A stretch of 64,000 bases of DNA from Effusibacillus dendaii (GTDB taxonomy: Bacteria; Bacillota; Bacilli; Tumebacillales; Effusibacillaceae). The translations under genes were made by a program, and so were the position numbers. The number at the start of each line of letters is the position of its first letter. The first letter of the stretch is position 1. Location: NCBI RefSeq assembly GCF_015097055.1, contig NZ_AP023366.1:2755001-2819000 (forward strand), read 5' to 3'. The notes under the pieces were generated by a model, which ran no database searches, was not told the DNA's origin, and was given only the letters and a program-made list of their open reading frames with translations. Positions 29,356 to 39,304 of the stretch are shown in pieces.

Positions 29356-30097
29356 CGGACGGGCACATGAGGAAAGCAGCGGAAATCATGAACGCTGGCT
29401 CTTGACCTATTCGGATTTGATTACGCTGCTTTTGATTTTTTTTGTAGTCATGTATGCTCTATCAAAAGTGGACGTTACCAAATATTCGCAGTTGGCCATT
29501 TCGTTAAACCAGTCGTTTTATGACGGGTCAACCGGAGTTATACAGACGAAGTACGACCGGCCGCAGGGGCAGCCAAATGAAAAAGGGCAATCGGTCAGCC
29601 AGGATGTGTTGGAAGCCGGCAAAAAAATGGCGGAAGAAAACCAACGGTTGCAGGCGGCTGCAGACAAGCTGAAACAATACGTGCAGCAAAATGGACTTGG
29701 TGATAATGTGCTGGTGGAGATGAACGGCAAAGGGGTGCAGATCACACTTCGCGATGTTGCCTTGTACGATCCCGGATCTGCTGCATTGAAACCGCAGGCC
29801 GAAAAGGTTTTGGGTGGAATTGCGCCTTTTCTGAAAGAGCTTCCCAATAAAATATCGATTGAGGGACATACGGACAATGTGCCGATTGCAAATGGACAGT
29901 TCCCGTCCAATTTTGACCTGTCGGCTGCCCGGGCGTTAAACGTGCTTCATTACTTGGAAAGTAAGAATATCAAGCCGGAACTCATGTCGGCGGTTGGATA
30001 CGGGGAATATCAGCCCGTTGCAAGCAATGACACGGCGGCCGGTCGTGCGGCCAATCGGCGGGTAAACATCATCATTCTGAGAAACTACGGGAATTAA
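29339..30097 (+). CDS. motB: Flagellar motor stator protein MotB/MotS family
   Basis: The 252-residue protein has one N-terminal membrane helix with the essential ion-binding aspartate (Asp26 in TYSDLITLLLIFF), a charged linker with a coiled-coil stretch, and an OmpA-like peptidoglycan-binding domain (ISIEGHTDNVPI, NFDLSAARALNV, NRRVNI). It anchors the stator to the wall. The gene starts inside motA. No other flagellar genes are in the window. Confidence 0.95.
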   Translation: MRRRRNGRAHEESSGNHERWLLTYSDLITLLLIFFVVMYALSKVDVTKYSQLAISLNQSFYDGSTGVIQTKYDRPQGQPNEKGQSVSQDVLEAGKKMAEENQRLQAAADKLKQYVQQNGLGDNVLVEMNGKGVQITLRDVALYDPGSAALKPQAEKVLGGIAPFLKELPNKISIEGHTDNVPIANGQFPSNFDLSAARALNVLHYLESKNIKPELMSAVGYGEYQPVASNDTAAGRAANRRVNIIILRNYGN

Positions 30098-30115
30098 AAT
30101 GCAAGTGGTAACAAG

Positions 30116-30138
30116 ACGACCGGAAACGGTCGTTTTTT
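30116..30138 (+). terminator. Terminator after motAB
   Basis: ACGACCG and CGGTCGT form a perfect 7-bp stem with a GAAA tetraloop and a following T run. Confidence 0.9.
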
Positions 30139-30186
30139 ACTGCTTCCAACCTGTCGCTGGATTTCGCTGAGCAGTTTCGATACAAT

Positions 30187-30200
30187 AGAACATAAGTTCG
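30187..30200 (+). promoter_or_regulatory. LexA (SOS) box upstream of uvrB
   Basis: AGAACATAAGTTCG matches the Bacillus LexA/DinR consensus CGAACRNRYGTTYG at 12 of 14 positions, with an intact GAAC-N4-GTTC core. It directly follows a TACAAT word (30181-30186) that could be the -10. UvrB is a classical SOS gene. Confidence 0.8.
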
Positions 30201-30289
30201 GAAGCAGGGTTTTGTTTACTAGTTAGAAATGTTATGTTACCTGGCGGGCTTCATTTAGTATAATAAAATTTATCGGAAGGGTGGGGACA

Positions 30290-32275
30290 ATGGCGGAACA
30301 AAGAGGAAAGTTTGAATTGGTGTCTGAATATGCTCCGCGCGGGGATCAGCCAAAAGCGATTGCAGAGTTGACCGAAGGGATTCTGGCAGGCAAAAGACAG
30401 CAGGTTCTGCTCGGTGTGACCGGCTCTGGCAAAACGTATACAATGGCGAATGTGATTGCAAATGTCAACAAGCCGACCTTGGTGTTGGCACCCAACAAAA
30501 CCTTGGCGGCGCAATTGGCGGCCGAATTCAAAGAGTTTTTTCCGCACAACGCGGTCGAATACTTTGTTTCGTATTACGATTTCTATCAACCGGAAGCGTA
30601 TATACCGTCTTCCGACACATATATCGAAAAAGATGCAAAAATCAACGACGAAATTGATAAACTGCGCCATTCGGCAACCAGTTCCCTGTTGGAGCGAAAC
30701 GATGTGATTGTAGTCGGTTCCGTCTCCTCCATTTATGGTTTGGGTAGTCCGACCGAGTATGCGGAACACGTATTGTCGCTCCGAGTCGGTATGGAAAAAC
30801 CGCGTAACGACATTTTGCGGCGGCTTGTCGAAATACAGTATGAACGAAACGACATTAATTTTACTCGCGGAACGTTTCGGGTACGAGGCGATGTGCTGGA
30901 AATATTCCCTGTATCCCGCAGCGAGAAAGCGTTCCGGGTGGAACTGTTTGGCGATGAGATTGACCGCATCACAGAAATCGATGTGGTAACAGGGGAGGTA
31001 GTGGGTACCCGGCAGCACATTGCCATTTTTCCGGCTTCCCACTTCGTCACCTCCGGAGATAAAATGCAGCGGGCAATCGAGAGCATTCGGGCCGAGTTGG
31101 CAGAACGACTCGAGGAACTGCGCGGCGCGGGCAAGCTGTTGGAAGCGCAAAGACTGGAACAACGAACCAATTATGACCTTGAAATGATGGCGGAAATCGG
31201 ATTTTGTTCCGGGATCGAAAACTATTCCCGTCATTTGGAGGGGCGTCCCGCCGGGTCGGCACCCAACACGCTGCTCGATTATTTTCCGGATGATTATTTG
31301 ATCATCATTGATGAGTCGCATGTGACGGTGCCGCAAATCGGCGGGATGTACAACGGAGACCGCAGCCGTAAGCTGACTTTGATCGAGCACGGATTTCGCC
31401 TGCCTTCGGCGGCTGACAACAGACCGCTCCGATTCGAGGAATTCGAATCCAGGATTTATCAAGTGATTCATGTGTCGGCCACTCCCGGCCCCTATGAACT
31501 GGAGCACGGGGAACAAGTCGTGGAGCAGATTATCCGGCCGACTGGTCTGATCGATCCGCAGATTGACGTTCGGCCGATCAAAGGTCAGATTGACGATTTG
31601 GTAGGTGAAATTAACAAACGAATCAAACGGGATGAACGGGTGCTTGTGACTACGCTGACGAAGAAAATGGCGGAGGATCTGACCGATTATCTGAAAGACC
31701 TTGGGATTAAGGTGCGTTACCTGCATTCCGATATTAAGACATTGGAACGGATGATGATTTTACGCGACTTGCGAATGGGTGTGTTTGATGTGCTGATTGG
31801 CATCAACCTGCTGCGGGAAGGACTGGATCTGCCGGAAGTGTCTTTAGTAGCGATTTTGGACGCTGATAAAGAAGGATTTTTGCGGGCGGAACGCTCCCTT
31901 ATCCAAACGATTGGGCGCGCAGCAAGGAATGCGGAAGGCCAAGTCATTATGTATGCCGATCAAATTACCCGTTCGATGCAGGTGGCGATTGACGAAACGA
32001 ATCGTCGCCGCAGCATTCAGGAGGCGTATAATAAAGAACATGGCATTACGCCGCAAACGATCCGGAAAGCGGTAAGAGACGTAATTGAAGCAACAAAAGC
32101 GGCAGAAAGCAAAACAGAATACAACCTGCAGAAAAACGTCAATAAAATGTCGAAGAAGGATCGTGAACAGTTGATTAAGACGCTGGAGAAAGAAATGAAA
32201 GAAGCGGCCAAAGCGCTGCAGTTTGAGCGGGCGGCAGAACTGCGCGATATCATTTTGGAACTTTCCGCATCGTAA
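30290..32275 (+). CDS. uvrB: Excinuclease ABC subunit B
   Basis: UvrB is the helicase-like damage-verifying subunit of nucleotide excision repair. The 661 residues include Walker A GVTGSGKT (42-49), the beta-hairpin region [14 protein letters not shown], helicase motifs through [10 protein letters not shown], and the C-terminal UVR motif ([22 protein letters not shown]) that binds UvrC. The ATG follows GGAAGG by nine bases. LexA control is indicated upstream, and uvrA follows after 153 bases. Confidence 0.97.
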   Translation: MAEQRGKFELVSEYAPRGDQPKAIAELTEGILAGKRQQVLLGVTGSGKTYTMANVIANVNKPTLVLAPNKTLAAQLAAEFKEFFPHNAVEYFVSYYDFYQPEAYIPSSDTYIEKDAKINDEIDKLRHSATSSLLERNDVIVVGSVSSIYGLGSPTEYAEHVLSLRVGMEKPRNDILRRLVEIQYERNDINFTRGTFRVRGDVLEIFPVSRSEKAFRVELFGDEIDRITEIDVVTGEVVGTRQHIAIFPASHFVTSGDKMQRAIESIRAELAERLEELRGAGKLLEAQRLEQRTNYDLEMMAEIGFCSGIENYSRHLEGRPAGSAPNTLLDYFPDDYLIIIDESHVTVPQIGGMYNGDRSRKLTLIEHGFRLPSAADNRPLRFEEFESRIYQVIHVSATPGPYELEHGEQVVEQIIRPTGLIDPQIDVRPIKGQIDDLVGEINKRIKRDERVLVTTLTKKMAEDLTDYLKDLGIKVRYLHSDIKTLERMMILRDLRMGVFDVLIGINLLREGLDLPEVSLVAILDADKEGFLRAERSLIQTIGRAARNAEGQVIMYADQITRSMQVAIDETNRRRSIQEAYNKEHGITPQTIRKAVRDVIEATKAAESKTEYNLQKNVNKMSKKDREQLIKTLEKEMKEAAKALQFERAAELRDIILELSAS

Positions 32276-32428
32276 TTTCTGCCCGTATCGGCAGGTTCAT
32301 GGCAGACAGTACGTGAAAAAGGCAATTGAGCCGGAACTTGTCGATTTTAGTTAGATACATGAACCAATGTTGCCTGCTTTCGACGTTTTTCCCGGGAAAT
32401 GTAGAAACGTGCAGAAAAGGAGAACTGT

Positions 32429-35335
32429 ATGGCACAGGATTATATTGTAATTAAGGGAGCCAGAGCTCACAATCTCAAAAATATAGATGTGCAAATTCCG
32501 AGGGACAAACTGGTAGTCTTGACGGGGCTCAGCGGATCGGGAAAATCATCGTTGGCATTCGATACGATTTATGCAGAAGGTCAGCGGCGTTATGTCGAAT
32601 CGCTGTCCGCTTATGCGAGGCAGTTTCTCGGACAAATGGATAAACCGGATGTCGATTCGATTGATGGATTGTCCCCTGCGATTTCAATCGATCAGAAAAC
32701 GACCAGCCGCAACCCTCGTTCAACGGTCGGCACAGTCACCGAAATCTACGATTATTTGCGTTTGCTGTTTGCCCGTATCGGACAACCGTTTTGTCCGAAC
32801 TGCGATATTCCGATCGCCTCACAGACAATCGAACAAATGGTGGATCGAATTATGGAACTGCCGGAACGAACCCGAATCCAGATTTTTGCGCCGTTGGTTC
32901 GGGGACGTAAAGGGGAGCATGGTAAAGTATTGGAGGACATTAGTAAACAGGGTTTTGTGCGAGTTCGTGTCGACGGTGAAATTCGTGACCTTTCCGAACA
33001 AATTGTGCTGGAGAAAAACAAAAAGCACACGATTGAAGCAGTTGTTGACCGTATTGTGATAAAAGAGGATGTAGCGGCCCGTTTGGCCGATTCTTTGGAA
33101 ACCGCTTTGAATCTGGCGGGAGGAACAGTATTGGTAGGCGTTATTGATGGCGAAGAAATGCTTTTTTCACAGAATCTGGCCTGCCCTCAATGCGGATTTT
33201 CCGTTGAGGAATTGAGCCCGCGCATGTTCTCCTTTAACTCTCCGTATGGAGCTTGTCCAACCTGTTCGGGGATTGGCATCAATATGGAAGTGGACGCGGA
33301 TCTGGTGGTTCCCGACCGCTCTAAAAGCCTGGCGGAAGGGGCTTTCGTGCCCTGGGCCGGAACCGTTTCCAACTACTATCCGCAATTGTTGGCGTCCGCT
33401 TGTAAGCATTTTGGCATTCCGATGGATGTGCCGGTCGATCAACTTCCTAAAGAACAATTGGACACGCTTTTGTATGGATCGATGAACGAAAAAATCCGGT
33501 TTCACTATGAGAACGATTTTGGCATTAGTAAAGTGGCGGAAGTGTTTTATGAAGGTTTGATTCCCAATCTGGAAAGGCGATACCGGGAAACAGCATCCGA
33601 CTATATAAGAGAGTTTATCGAAGAGTTTATGAGCGCGAAGCCCTGTCCTGCCTGCAACGGTGATCGGTTGAAGCCGGACGTGCTGGCGGTCCGGATTCAT
33701 GAACAAAATATTGCGCAGGTAACTCGCCTGTCGGTGAACGACGCGCTCGATTATTTCGAAAATTTGCCGCTTACACCAAAGGAAGAGGCAATTGCCCGGC
33801 TGATTTTGAAGGAAATCAAATCGAGGTTGGGATTTTTGCGGAATGTTGGCTTGGACTACTTGAATCTAAGCCGTGCGGCGGGAACTTTATCGGGTGGAGA
33901 AGCGCAGCGCATCCGTTTGGCAACACAGATCGGCTCCGCTTTAACAGGTGTGCTGTATGTCCTGGATGAACCGTCGATCGGTCTGCACCAACGGGACAAC
34001 GCCAGACTGATCCGAACGCTTGAGCATATGAGGGATTTGGGCAATACGCTGATTGTCGTCGAACACGATGAAGATACGATGCTGGCGTCCGATTACATTA
34101 TTGATATTGGACCGGGAGCGGGCGTGAACGGCGGTCGAATTGTGGCGCAGGGAACTCCGCAGGAAGTGATGGACTGCGAAGAATCATTAACCGGTCAATA
34201 TTTGTCGGGACGCAAAATGATCCCGCTTCCAAAGGAACGGCGTCAGCCAAATGGCAAATGGATCACGATCGAAGGCGCCACGGAAAACAATCTGAAAAAC
34301 ATTACAGTCAAGTTTCCGCTTGGCGTTTTTACCTGCGTGACGGGGGTATCCGGCTCGGGAAAATCGACTTTGGTGAATGAAATCTTGCATAAATCTTTGG
34401 CCCAACAGTTAAACGGTGCCCGTACAAAACCGGGGGCGCACAAGAAAATTTCCGGTTTGGAACATCTGGATAAGGTGATCGATATCGATCAATCGCCGAT
34501 TGGACGCACCCCAAGATCGAACCCGGCGACCTACACGGGGGTATTTGACGATATTCGGGACGTGTTTGCGACCACCAACGAGGCAAAAATTCGCGGTTAC
34601 AAAAAAGGCCGATTTTCGTTCAATATCAAAGGCGGTCGTTGTGAAGCGTGCCGCGGTGATGGCATTATCAAAATTGAAATGCACTTTTTGCCGGATGTCT
34701 ACGTGCCATGTGAAATTTGCAAAGGCCGTCGCTATAACCGGGAAACGCTGGAAGTGAAATATAAAGGAAAAAGTATTGCAGATGTATTGGATATGACGGT
34801 GGAAGATGCGCTTGAATTTTTCAAAAATGTACCGAAAATCCAACGGCGGCTGCAAACGCTGCATGATGTAGGATTAGGGTATGTACGGCTGGGACAGCCG
34901 GCTACCACGTTGTCCGGAGGTGAAGCGCAGCGCGTCAAGCTGGCATCGGAACTTCACCGGCGCAGCAACGGGCGGGCGATGTATATATTGGACGAGCCGA
35001 CGACCGGTCTGCATATTGCCGATATCGAACGGTTGTTGATCGTGCTGCAGCGCCTGGTCGATGCAGGCGACAGCGTACTGGTGATCGAACACAATTTAGA
35101 TGTGATTAAAACAGCTGATTATATTGTCGATCTGGGTCCGGAAGGCGGCGATGGGGGCGGTACCATCGTGGCCACAGGCACGCCGGAGGAGATTGCGCAG
35201 GTAAAAGCTTCCCATACAGGAGCATTTTTGCAGCCGATCCTTGAACGGGACAGACAACGGATGAATCTGCCGGCAGCAAAAGGACAAACGAAAAAAACGG
35301 CAGGCAAAAAAACGAAGACGGGTGCGGCTGTCTAG
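32429..35335 (+). CDS. uvrA: Excinuclease ABC subunit A
   Basis: UvrA is the damage-sensing ATPase of excision repair. The 968 residues contain two ABC modules with Walker [10 protein letters not shown] near 32 and GVSGSGKST near 640, paired LSGGEAQR signatures, and the zinc-finger cysteine pairs (CPNC, CPQC...CPTC, CEAC...CEIC). A Lys/Thr-rich tail of about 20 residues lies beyond the usual core. AAAAGGAGA precedes the ATG. It ends the uvrBA unit before a long hairpin. Confidence 0.97.
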   Translation: MAQDYIVIKGARAHNLKNIDVQIPRDKLVVLTGLSGSGKSSLAFDTIYAEGQRRYVESLSAYARQFLGQMDKPDVDSIDGLSPAISIDQKTTSRNPRSTVGTVTEIYDYLRLLFARIGQPFCPNCDIPIASQTIEQMVDRIMELPERTRIQIFAPLVRGRKGEHGKVLEDISKQGFVRVRVDGEIRDLSEQIVLEKNKKHTIEAVVDRIVIKEDVAARLADSLETALNLAGGTVLVGVIDGEEMLFSQNLACPQCGFSVEELSPRMFSFNSPYGACPTCSGIGINMEVDADLVVPDRSKSLAEGAFVPWAGTVSNYYPQLLASACKHFGIPMDVPVDQLPKEQLDTLLYGSMNEKIRFHYENDFGISKVAEVFYEGLIPNLERRYRETASDYIREFIEEFMSAKPCPACNGDRLKPDVLAVRIHEQNIAQVTRLSVNDALDYFENLPLTPKEEAIARLILKEIKSRLGFLRNVGLDYLNLSRAAGTLSGGEAQRIRLATQIGSALTGVLYVLDEPSIGLHQRDNARLIRTLEHMRDLGNTLIVVEHDEDTMLASDYIIDIGPGAGVNGGRIVAQGTPQEVMDCEESLTGQYLSGRKMIPLPKERRQPNGKWITIEGATENNLKNITVKFPLGVFTCVTGVSGSGKSTLVNEILHKSLAQQLNGARTKPGAHKKISGLEHLDKVIDIDQSPIGRTPRSNPATYTGVFDDIRDVFATTNEAKIRGYKKGRFSFNIKGGRCEACRGDGIIKIEMHFLPDVYVPCEICKGRRYNRETLEVKYKGKSIADVLDMTVEDALEFFKNVPKIQRRLQTLHDVGLGYVRLGQPATTLSGGEAQRVKLASELHRRSNGRAMYILDEPTTGLHIADIERLLIVLQRLVDAGDSVLVIEHNLDVIKTADYIVDLGPEGGDGGGTIVATGTPEEIAQVKASHTGAFLQPILERDRQRMNLPAAKGQTKKTAGKKTKTGAAV

Positions 35336-35368
35336 GTGCCGTTTAAGGTGTTTTTCTCAATAAGTAAA

Positions 35369-35416
35369 ACTGCCGGTCACGGTCAAATTTTACCTTTCCT
35401 GACCGTGACCGGCAGT
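35369..35416. terminator. Long perfect hairpin after uvrA, probable terminator
   Basis: ACTGCCGGTCACGGTCA at 35369-35385 pairs with its exact complement at 35400-35416: 17 bp, 14-base loop. Looser pairing continues outside. The T run is weak on both strands, so the stem length is the main evidence. Confidence 0.65.
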
Positions 35417-35515
35417 TCTTATTTACATAAAATGTACTGTTTTTGTTTGAAGTGATCCCCAGTATTTTTCATGAAAGACGGTGCCAACCGTATAATGCAT
35501 AATACATAACGGATA

Positions 35516-35725
<210 letters not shown>

Positions 35726-35752
35726 TCATTTTTATACCCATTCCCTTTGCTC

Positions 35753-36082
35753 CGCTCAAGATCAAGGATTTCGAGAGTCGGCTGCTACATCAAGCCTCTT
35801 TGGGTACAGTGTGCGACCGCTGTAGTCAAAAGCGAAAAACATCCCGAAATCCGAAACCGCTACTTGCAACTGAAGAACCGCAGAGGCCACAAACGTGCCA
35901 TCATAGCCATTGCCCGAATGCTGCTAACGGCCATCTATCACATCTTGAAGAACAAAGTGCCCTATAACCCGGATTTGTACAAGAAATCCGATGTTCGCCC
36001 AGCAAACCGTGAAATCACGGTAGAACAAGCGATTTTATTGGCACAAGCTCAGGGTTACCGAATTATGGCGGCTACAACCTAA
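35753..36082 (+). pseudogene. IS110-family transposase remnant (C-terminal end)
   Basis: The frame from about the YIKPLWVQCATAVVKSEKHP block to the stop (KNRRGHKRAIIAIARMLLTAIYHIL, then a charged tail) matches the C-terminal Transposase_20 region of IS110-family enzymes, which carries the serine-containing half of the active site in intact copies. The N-terminal DEDD domain and the left end of the element are missing. The same frame is open further left but that part is antisense to the VOC remnant. Confidence 0.75.
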
Positions 36083-36496
36083 TTCCCGTCCCCCCTTAGG
36101 GGAATACATTATTTTCCAACAGGTCGTCTTGTGTACGGCTTATTTGGCATGCTCATTTCTTAGCTTCGTTCGATTGTCATGGATTTCAGACTTCCGACTC
36201 CGTTTACTCTGTGTGGTGTAAGTACGTCACAAATGCGGTTTTTGTATCGCGTAGTCTCAGGGGTTGATCGGCAAACGAGAAACTGATCTCCTCGTATTAA
36301 AATAAGATAAAATAGGAAAGGATAGGATCAAAACTTGCAGGCAGCATAGACTGAACTGCATATATGGGAACAGGGTTAGAAAAATAATTAAGGGAAGAAC
36401 ATTGTTTAAATTACAATATTAAGAATTAACGGGATTATAATTATCTGTTGATACATGCACTTCGGTTTTTTGGGGGACAAGTGAGAAGAAAGCACG
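36083..36496. other. AT-rich intergenic stretch without recognisable gene
   Basis: About 410 bases between the IS110 tail and the recombinase element. I see a CCCCCCTTAGGGG-type hairpin just after the transposase frame, perhaps part of the IS end, and no coding frame with family resemblance. Base composition drops well below the neighbours, consistent with foreign or decaying DNA. Confidence 0.6.
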
Positions 36497-36521
36497 TCGT
36501 ACAATGACAGTTGTTCGACAT
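36497..36521 (-). repeat. Outer inverted repeat, left copy (candidate recombination site)
   Basis: This 25-bp sequence is the exact reverse complement of 37589-37613. Inside it, arms TCGTACAA and TTGTTCGA flank a 6-base centre TGACAG; the arms are inverted repeats of each other at 7 of 8 positions. That arm-spacer-arm layout is typical of tyrosine-recombinase crossover sites. Confidence 0.75.
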
Positions 36522-36610
36522 GTTTTTACAATATACGACTAAATTCCACGCTAATTATATCACAAAGTGAAGTAATATATTCGAAATTATAAGTGAATCA
36601 ATATAATTTA

Positions 36611-36637
36611 AAAGATTTCTTTTAAGTAGTCTTCCAC
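36611..36637 (-). repeat. Inner inverted repeat, left copy
   Basis: This 27-bp sequence, encoding the recombinase C-terminal residues VEDYLKEIF on the minus strand, is the exact reverse complement of 37461-37487. Confidence 0.9.
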
Positions 36638-37460
36638 ATAATCCGGCGCCGCTTTTTCCATCTGCTCTACAGTGTGCAAATAACGCTGGGTGGTAGTTAT
36701 TCGAGAATGGCCAAGCGTTTCCTGCACTTGTTGCAGGGAAGCTCCATGCAGTATGGCTAATGTAGCACTGGTATGTCTAAGCCAATGAGGGGTTACTTTC
36801 TTTTTTAATTTGATTTGCTCGCGGGCCTTCTGAATAATGCGCTCTACTTGTCTAACTGTTATAGGAAAAATGAGTTGATCAGATTTTCGTTTTTTATATG
36901 TTTGACGAGAACCGCCGATCAGTTGATGTACATATTACAGAGATTGCGCACTTTGACTCACGTTGTTTTTCCTCCTATTGTCCCTCCATCACAGTTAACC
37001 AAACAGAGGTTTCTGCCGGATCGCTATGAAAATGCCCCCATTTAATGGAAACCAACTCGGATACCCGCAGTCCCAATAAAACGAGACTTACCCCGATCAG
37101 ATAATCGCGGTATCCTTGGTGTCTTAGTTGATTCAATAATTGTATAACTTCCCGTTTGGTCAGATAGTGATTTTTACTATTTACTTGCACTTTTGGCGTT
37201 TGTACGGAGGTTGTCGGATTGTTTGCAAAAACGCCTCTATTCGAATCACTTCCCCATTTATATAAAGATCGAAGTGGGGCGATTAGACTTGCAATGGTAG
37301 CCGATGTTAAAGGTTTGCGGTTTTTATTCCCGAATCCTTGTTCTAAGGCAATTTTATATACTTCAATTTCCCTCCAAGTGACTTCACGTAAGCGCTTGTA
37401 GGCAATAAATTTTCGGAATCTATGAATAGCTTGATAGTAGTTTCGAAACGGTGGCGATAT

Positions 37461-37487
37461 GTGGAAGACTACTTAAAAGAAATCTTT
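37461..37487 (+). repeat. Inner inverted repeat, right copy
   Basis: Exact 27-bp inverse of 36611-36637, lying in the N-terminal part of the recombinase frame, where it introduces the stop after IIKDFF. Its outer 12 bases (AAAGATTTCTTT on the minus strand) code for KDFF and are naturally complementary to the C-terminal AAAGAAATCTTT. Confidence 0.9.
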
Positions 37488-37588
37488 GATGATTTGTTCA
37501 TCAGAATATTCTTCGATGTTGTTTCTGTCATCTAGGATATCAATTGTCATAAGTCCTTGCCCTTCCATAAAACTTTCCTCCCTTTTAT

Positions 37589-37613
37589 ATGTCGAACAAC
37601 TGTCATTGTACGA
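37589..37613 (+). repeat. Outer inverted repeat, right copy (candidate recombination site)
   Basis: Exact inverse of 36497-36521. Arms TCGAACAA and TTGTACGA surround CTGTCA. It lies 107 bases before the Spo0E-like gene and about 20 bases before the recombinase start on the other strand. Confidence 0.75.
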
Positions 37614-37719
37614 ATTTAATATTACCAATTTTTTAATTTGGTTAACATATTTTAGATGTTAAAAAGGACGTTGAATGATTGTTGGATGTATACATCTGTA
37701 CGAGAGAGGGTAAAAAATC

Positions 37720-37908
37720 TTGAATGATCTGGAACATCTCAAGAAGCAGATAGAGGATATAAGGAATCAACTTCACGCCGCTTTTCAAGGCAAGCGTAAA
37801 TTTTCTGATCCGGAGGTGTATCGCCTAAGCGTGCAGCTTGATCATGCGCTTTTCGAGTATCAGAACCATCTTCTGTCAGGTATCATGAGTCGATCTGGGG
37901 TGAAGTAA
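37720..37908 (+). CDS. Spo0E-like sporulation regulatory phosphatase
   Basis: The 62-residue protein has the two-helix plan of the Spo0E family: a charged first helix (LKKQIEDIRNQLHAAFQG) and a second with SVQLDHALFEYQ (37-48), close to the family signature SQxLDxxI..Y. Spo0E proteins dephosphorylate Spo0A-P and delay sporulation. Here the signature glutamine is replaced by Val38, so activity is uncertain. The start is TTG after GAGAGAGGG. Its stop overlaps the ATG of the EAL gene (TAATG), implying coupled translation. Confidence 0.75.
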   Translation: MNDLEHLKKQIEDIRNQLHAAFQGKRKFSDPEVYRLSVQLDHALFEYQNHLLSGIMSRSGVK

Positions 37909-38621
37909 TGAATGCAGTTTTGTGGAGAAATATTGAATTGTTTCCTCTATACCAGCAAATTGTGAAATTGATGGAGCCTTCAACAGAATTCGCCTATGAA
38001 GCGACCATTCGGGGGAAGACACCTTCGGGAAAGCAGATTCCACCTTCCGTTTTATTCAGACAGGCAGGAAAAGAGCAGATGTTTCTGGATTATAAAGCAC
38101 GCCATATTGCAATTCGAGAGGCAGCTCCGCTGATAAAAGACTCCTCGCTTCTGTTTCTCAACTGCCATGTTCTGTCGTTACAGGCAGGATTTGTTTTTGA
38201 AGATATCTCAAAGCTTGAAGTGCCGATTACCCAACTCGTATTAGAAATAACGGAACAAACACGAATTGAAAATATGGAAGTTTTGAAACAGGAGTTAGAT
38301 GTGCTCCGGAAACAAGGTGTAAAGGTCGCTCTTGACGATTTTGGGGCTGGATTTTCAAATTTTGCGTTGGTCGAAGCATTCCAACCTGACTTTATCAAAC
38401 TGGACCGATCAATCATTTCATCATTAGATCATTCGGCTCAGTCACGTAGAGTTATGGAAGGAATGGTGTCGTTTGCTGAAAAGGTCAATACCATCCTGAT
38501 CGCTGAAGGCATTGAACGAGAAGAACAGAGAGATATTTTAGTAGAATTGGGTGTTGCGTATGGGCAGGGATTTTTTCTTGGTTATCCGTTTACACCCACA
38601 AAACAACGATATTGTCAATAG
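37908..38621 (+). CDS. EAL-domain protein, probable c-di-GMP phosphodiesterase
   Basis: The 237-residue protein is a stand-alone EAL domain. The namesake motif is EAT (Glu31), and the other catalytic and metal residues appear present: Asn85, Glu113, Asp143-Asp144 in LDDFGAG, Lys164, Glu200 in AEGIE, Gln220. It therefore should hydrolyse c-di-GMP, although the EAL-to-EAT change deserves a test. No sensory or membrane domain is attached. It is translationally coupled to the Spo0E-like gene, suggesting a link between c-di-GMP and Spo0A phosphorylation. Confidence 0.87.
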   Translation: MNAVLWRNIELFPLYQQIVKLMEPSTEFAYEATIRGKTPSGKQIPPSVLFRQAGKEQMFLDYKARHIAIREAAPLIKDSSLLFLNCHVLSLQAGFVFEDISKLEVPITQLVLEITEQTRIENMEVLKQELDVLRKQGVKVALDDFGAGFSNFALVEAFQPDFIKLDRSIISSLDHSAQSRRVMEGMVSFAEKVNTILIAEGIEREEQRDILVELGVAYGQGFFLGYPFTPTKQRYCQ

Positions 38622-38756
38622 TAAGGAAATTCTTGTGAAAGAAAATTCTTGAAACAACGGACTGCTTGGATGTTAATTGGGAATGTTCCTGATGAAATGA
38701 ACATTAGGGGCTGATGATTTGTTCCGTGTATTAGATCCTCTTGGAGGCTTTCCGAC

Positions 38757-39125
38757 ATGGCAAAGATTTTAATAACAGACGACTCCCTATTTGCTCGAAA
38801 AGTTCTCGCCCGCATACTCCAAAAAGCGGGTCACATGATTGTTGGTGAAGCCAAAAACGGAATTGAGTCAATAGAAAAATACAAGCAACTTCGACCTGAT
38901 TTGGTCACAATGGATATTACGATGCCTGAAATGGACGGAATGAGCGCCTTGAAAGAAATCAAAAAGACAGATCCAGACGCAATCGTTATTATGTGCACGG
39001 CAATGGGACAGAGTTTTTTAATTTCGGAAGCCATATTGGAGGGTGCTCAAGATTTTATTATCAAACCATATTCAGAGCAGGCCATTTTGAAGGCCATCGA
39101 GAACTCCATATCAAAACAAACATAA
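38757..39125 (+). CDS. CheY-like single-domain response regulator
   Basis: The 122-residue receiver domain keeps the acidic pair Asp8-Asp9, the phospho-acceptor Asp53 (VTMDITMPEMDG), the switch Thr81 and Lys103 (KPYS). It has no output domain, as in CheY or Spo0F. The ATG follows GGAGG by 10 bases. A perfect AATGTTC/GAACATT dyad lies about 60 bases upstream. It may act in chemotaxis or in the phosphorelay; the neighbouring Spo0E-like and EAL genes do not settle which. Confidence 0.88.
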   Translation: MAKILITDDSLFARKVLARILQKAGHMIVGEAKNGIESIEKYKQLRPDLVTMDITMPEMDGMSALKEIKKTDPDAIVIMCTAMGQSFLISEAILEGAQDFIIKPYSEQAILKAIENSISKQT

Positions 39126-39304
39126 AAACGGGTGAAAACCATCACACAACTTCACCGGTATACCCCCGAATCATTGTACCCTTCTTCCATTCCGTTAAGT
39201 ACGAAGCAAGTCCTGCAACGATGACTATAAAACCCCCTGTCTTTTCTTTTCCAAGGAAGTCCGATATATTTAAGGTGCCAGAAGGTTACGGGGAGGAATT
39301 ATTT

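Larger units (their letters stand above)
36608..37568 (-). pseudogene. Decayed tyrosine recombinase (phage-integrase family)
   Basis: The gene starts at ATG 37568 with AAAGGGAGGAAAG upstream (MEGQGLMTIDILDD...). It continues in pieces: an SAM-like N-terminal domain (NYYQAIHRFRKFIAYKRLREVTW), the first catalytic Arg in LGLRVSELVSIKW, then HWLRHTSA and GHSRITTTQRYLHT with the nucleophilic tyrosine, ending VEDYLKEIF. All catalytic motifs survive, but a TAA after codon 31 (inside the inner repeat), a TAG after VMEGQ, a frameshift, and another TAA break it. It lies between two nested pairs of inverted repeats. Confidence 0.8.

Noticed and set aside
30251-31726. Long minus-strand open frame (491 codons) opposite uvrB
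   Set aside because: The plus strand encodes UvrB with all motifs; the antisense translation is Arg/His/Phe-rich with no family resemblance and no ribosome site.
36815-37045. Plus-strand frame inside the recombinase element
   Set aside because: It is antisense to the HWLRHTSA and LGLRVSEL parts of the recombinase.
36497-37613. Interpretation as an ordinary IS with terminal inverted repeats
   Set aside because: No DDE-type transposase is inside and no target duplication flanks the repeats; the repeat architecture suits a tyrosine recombinase better, though this stays open.
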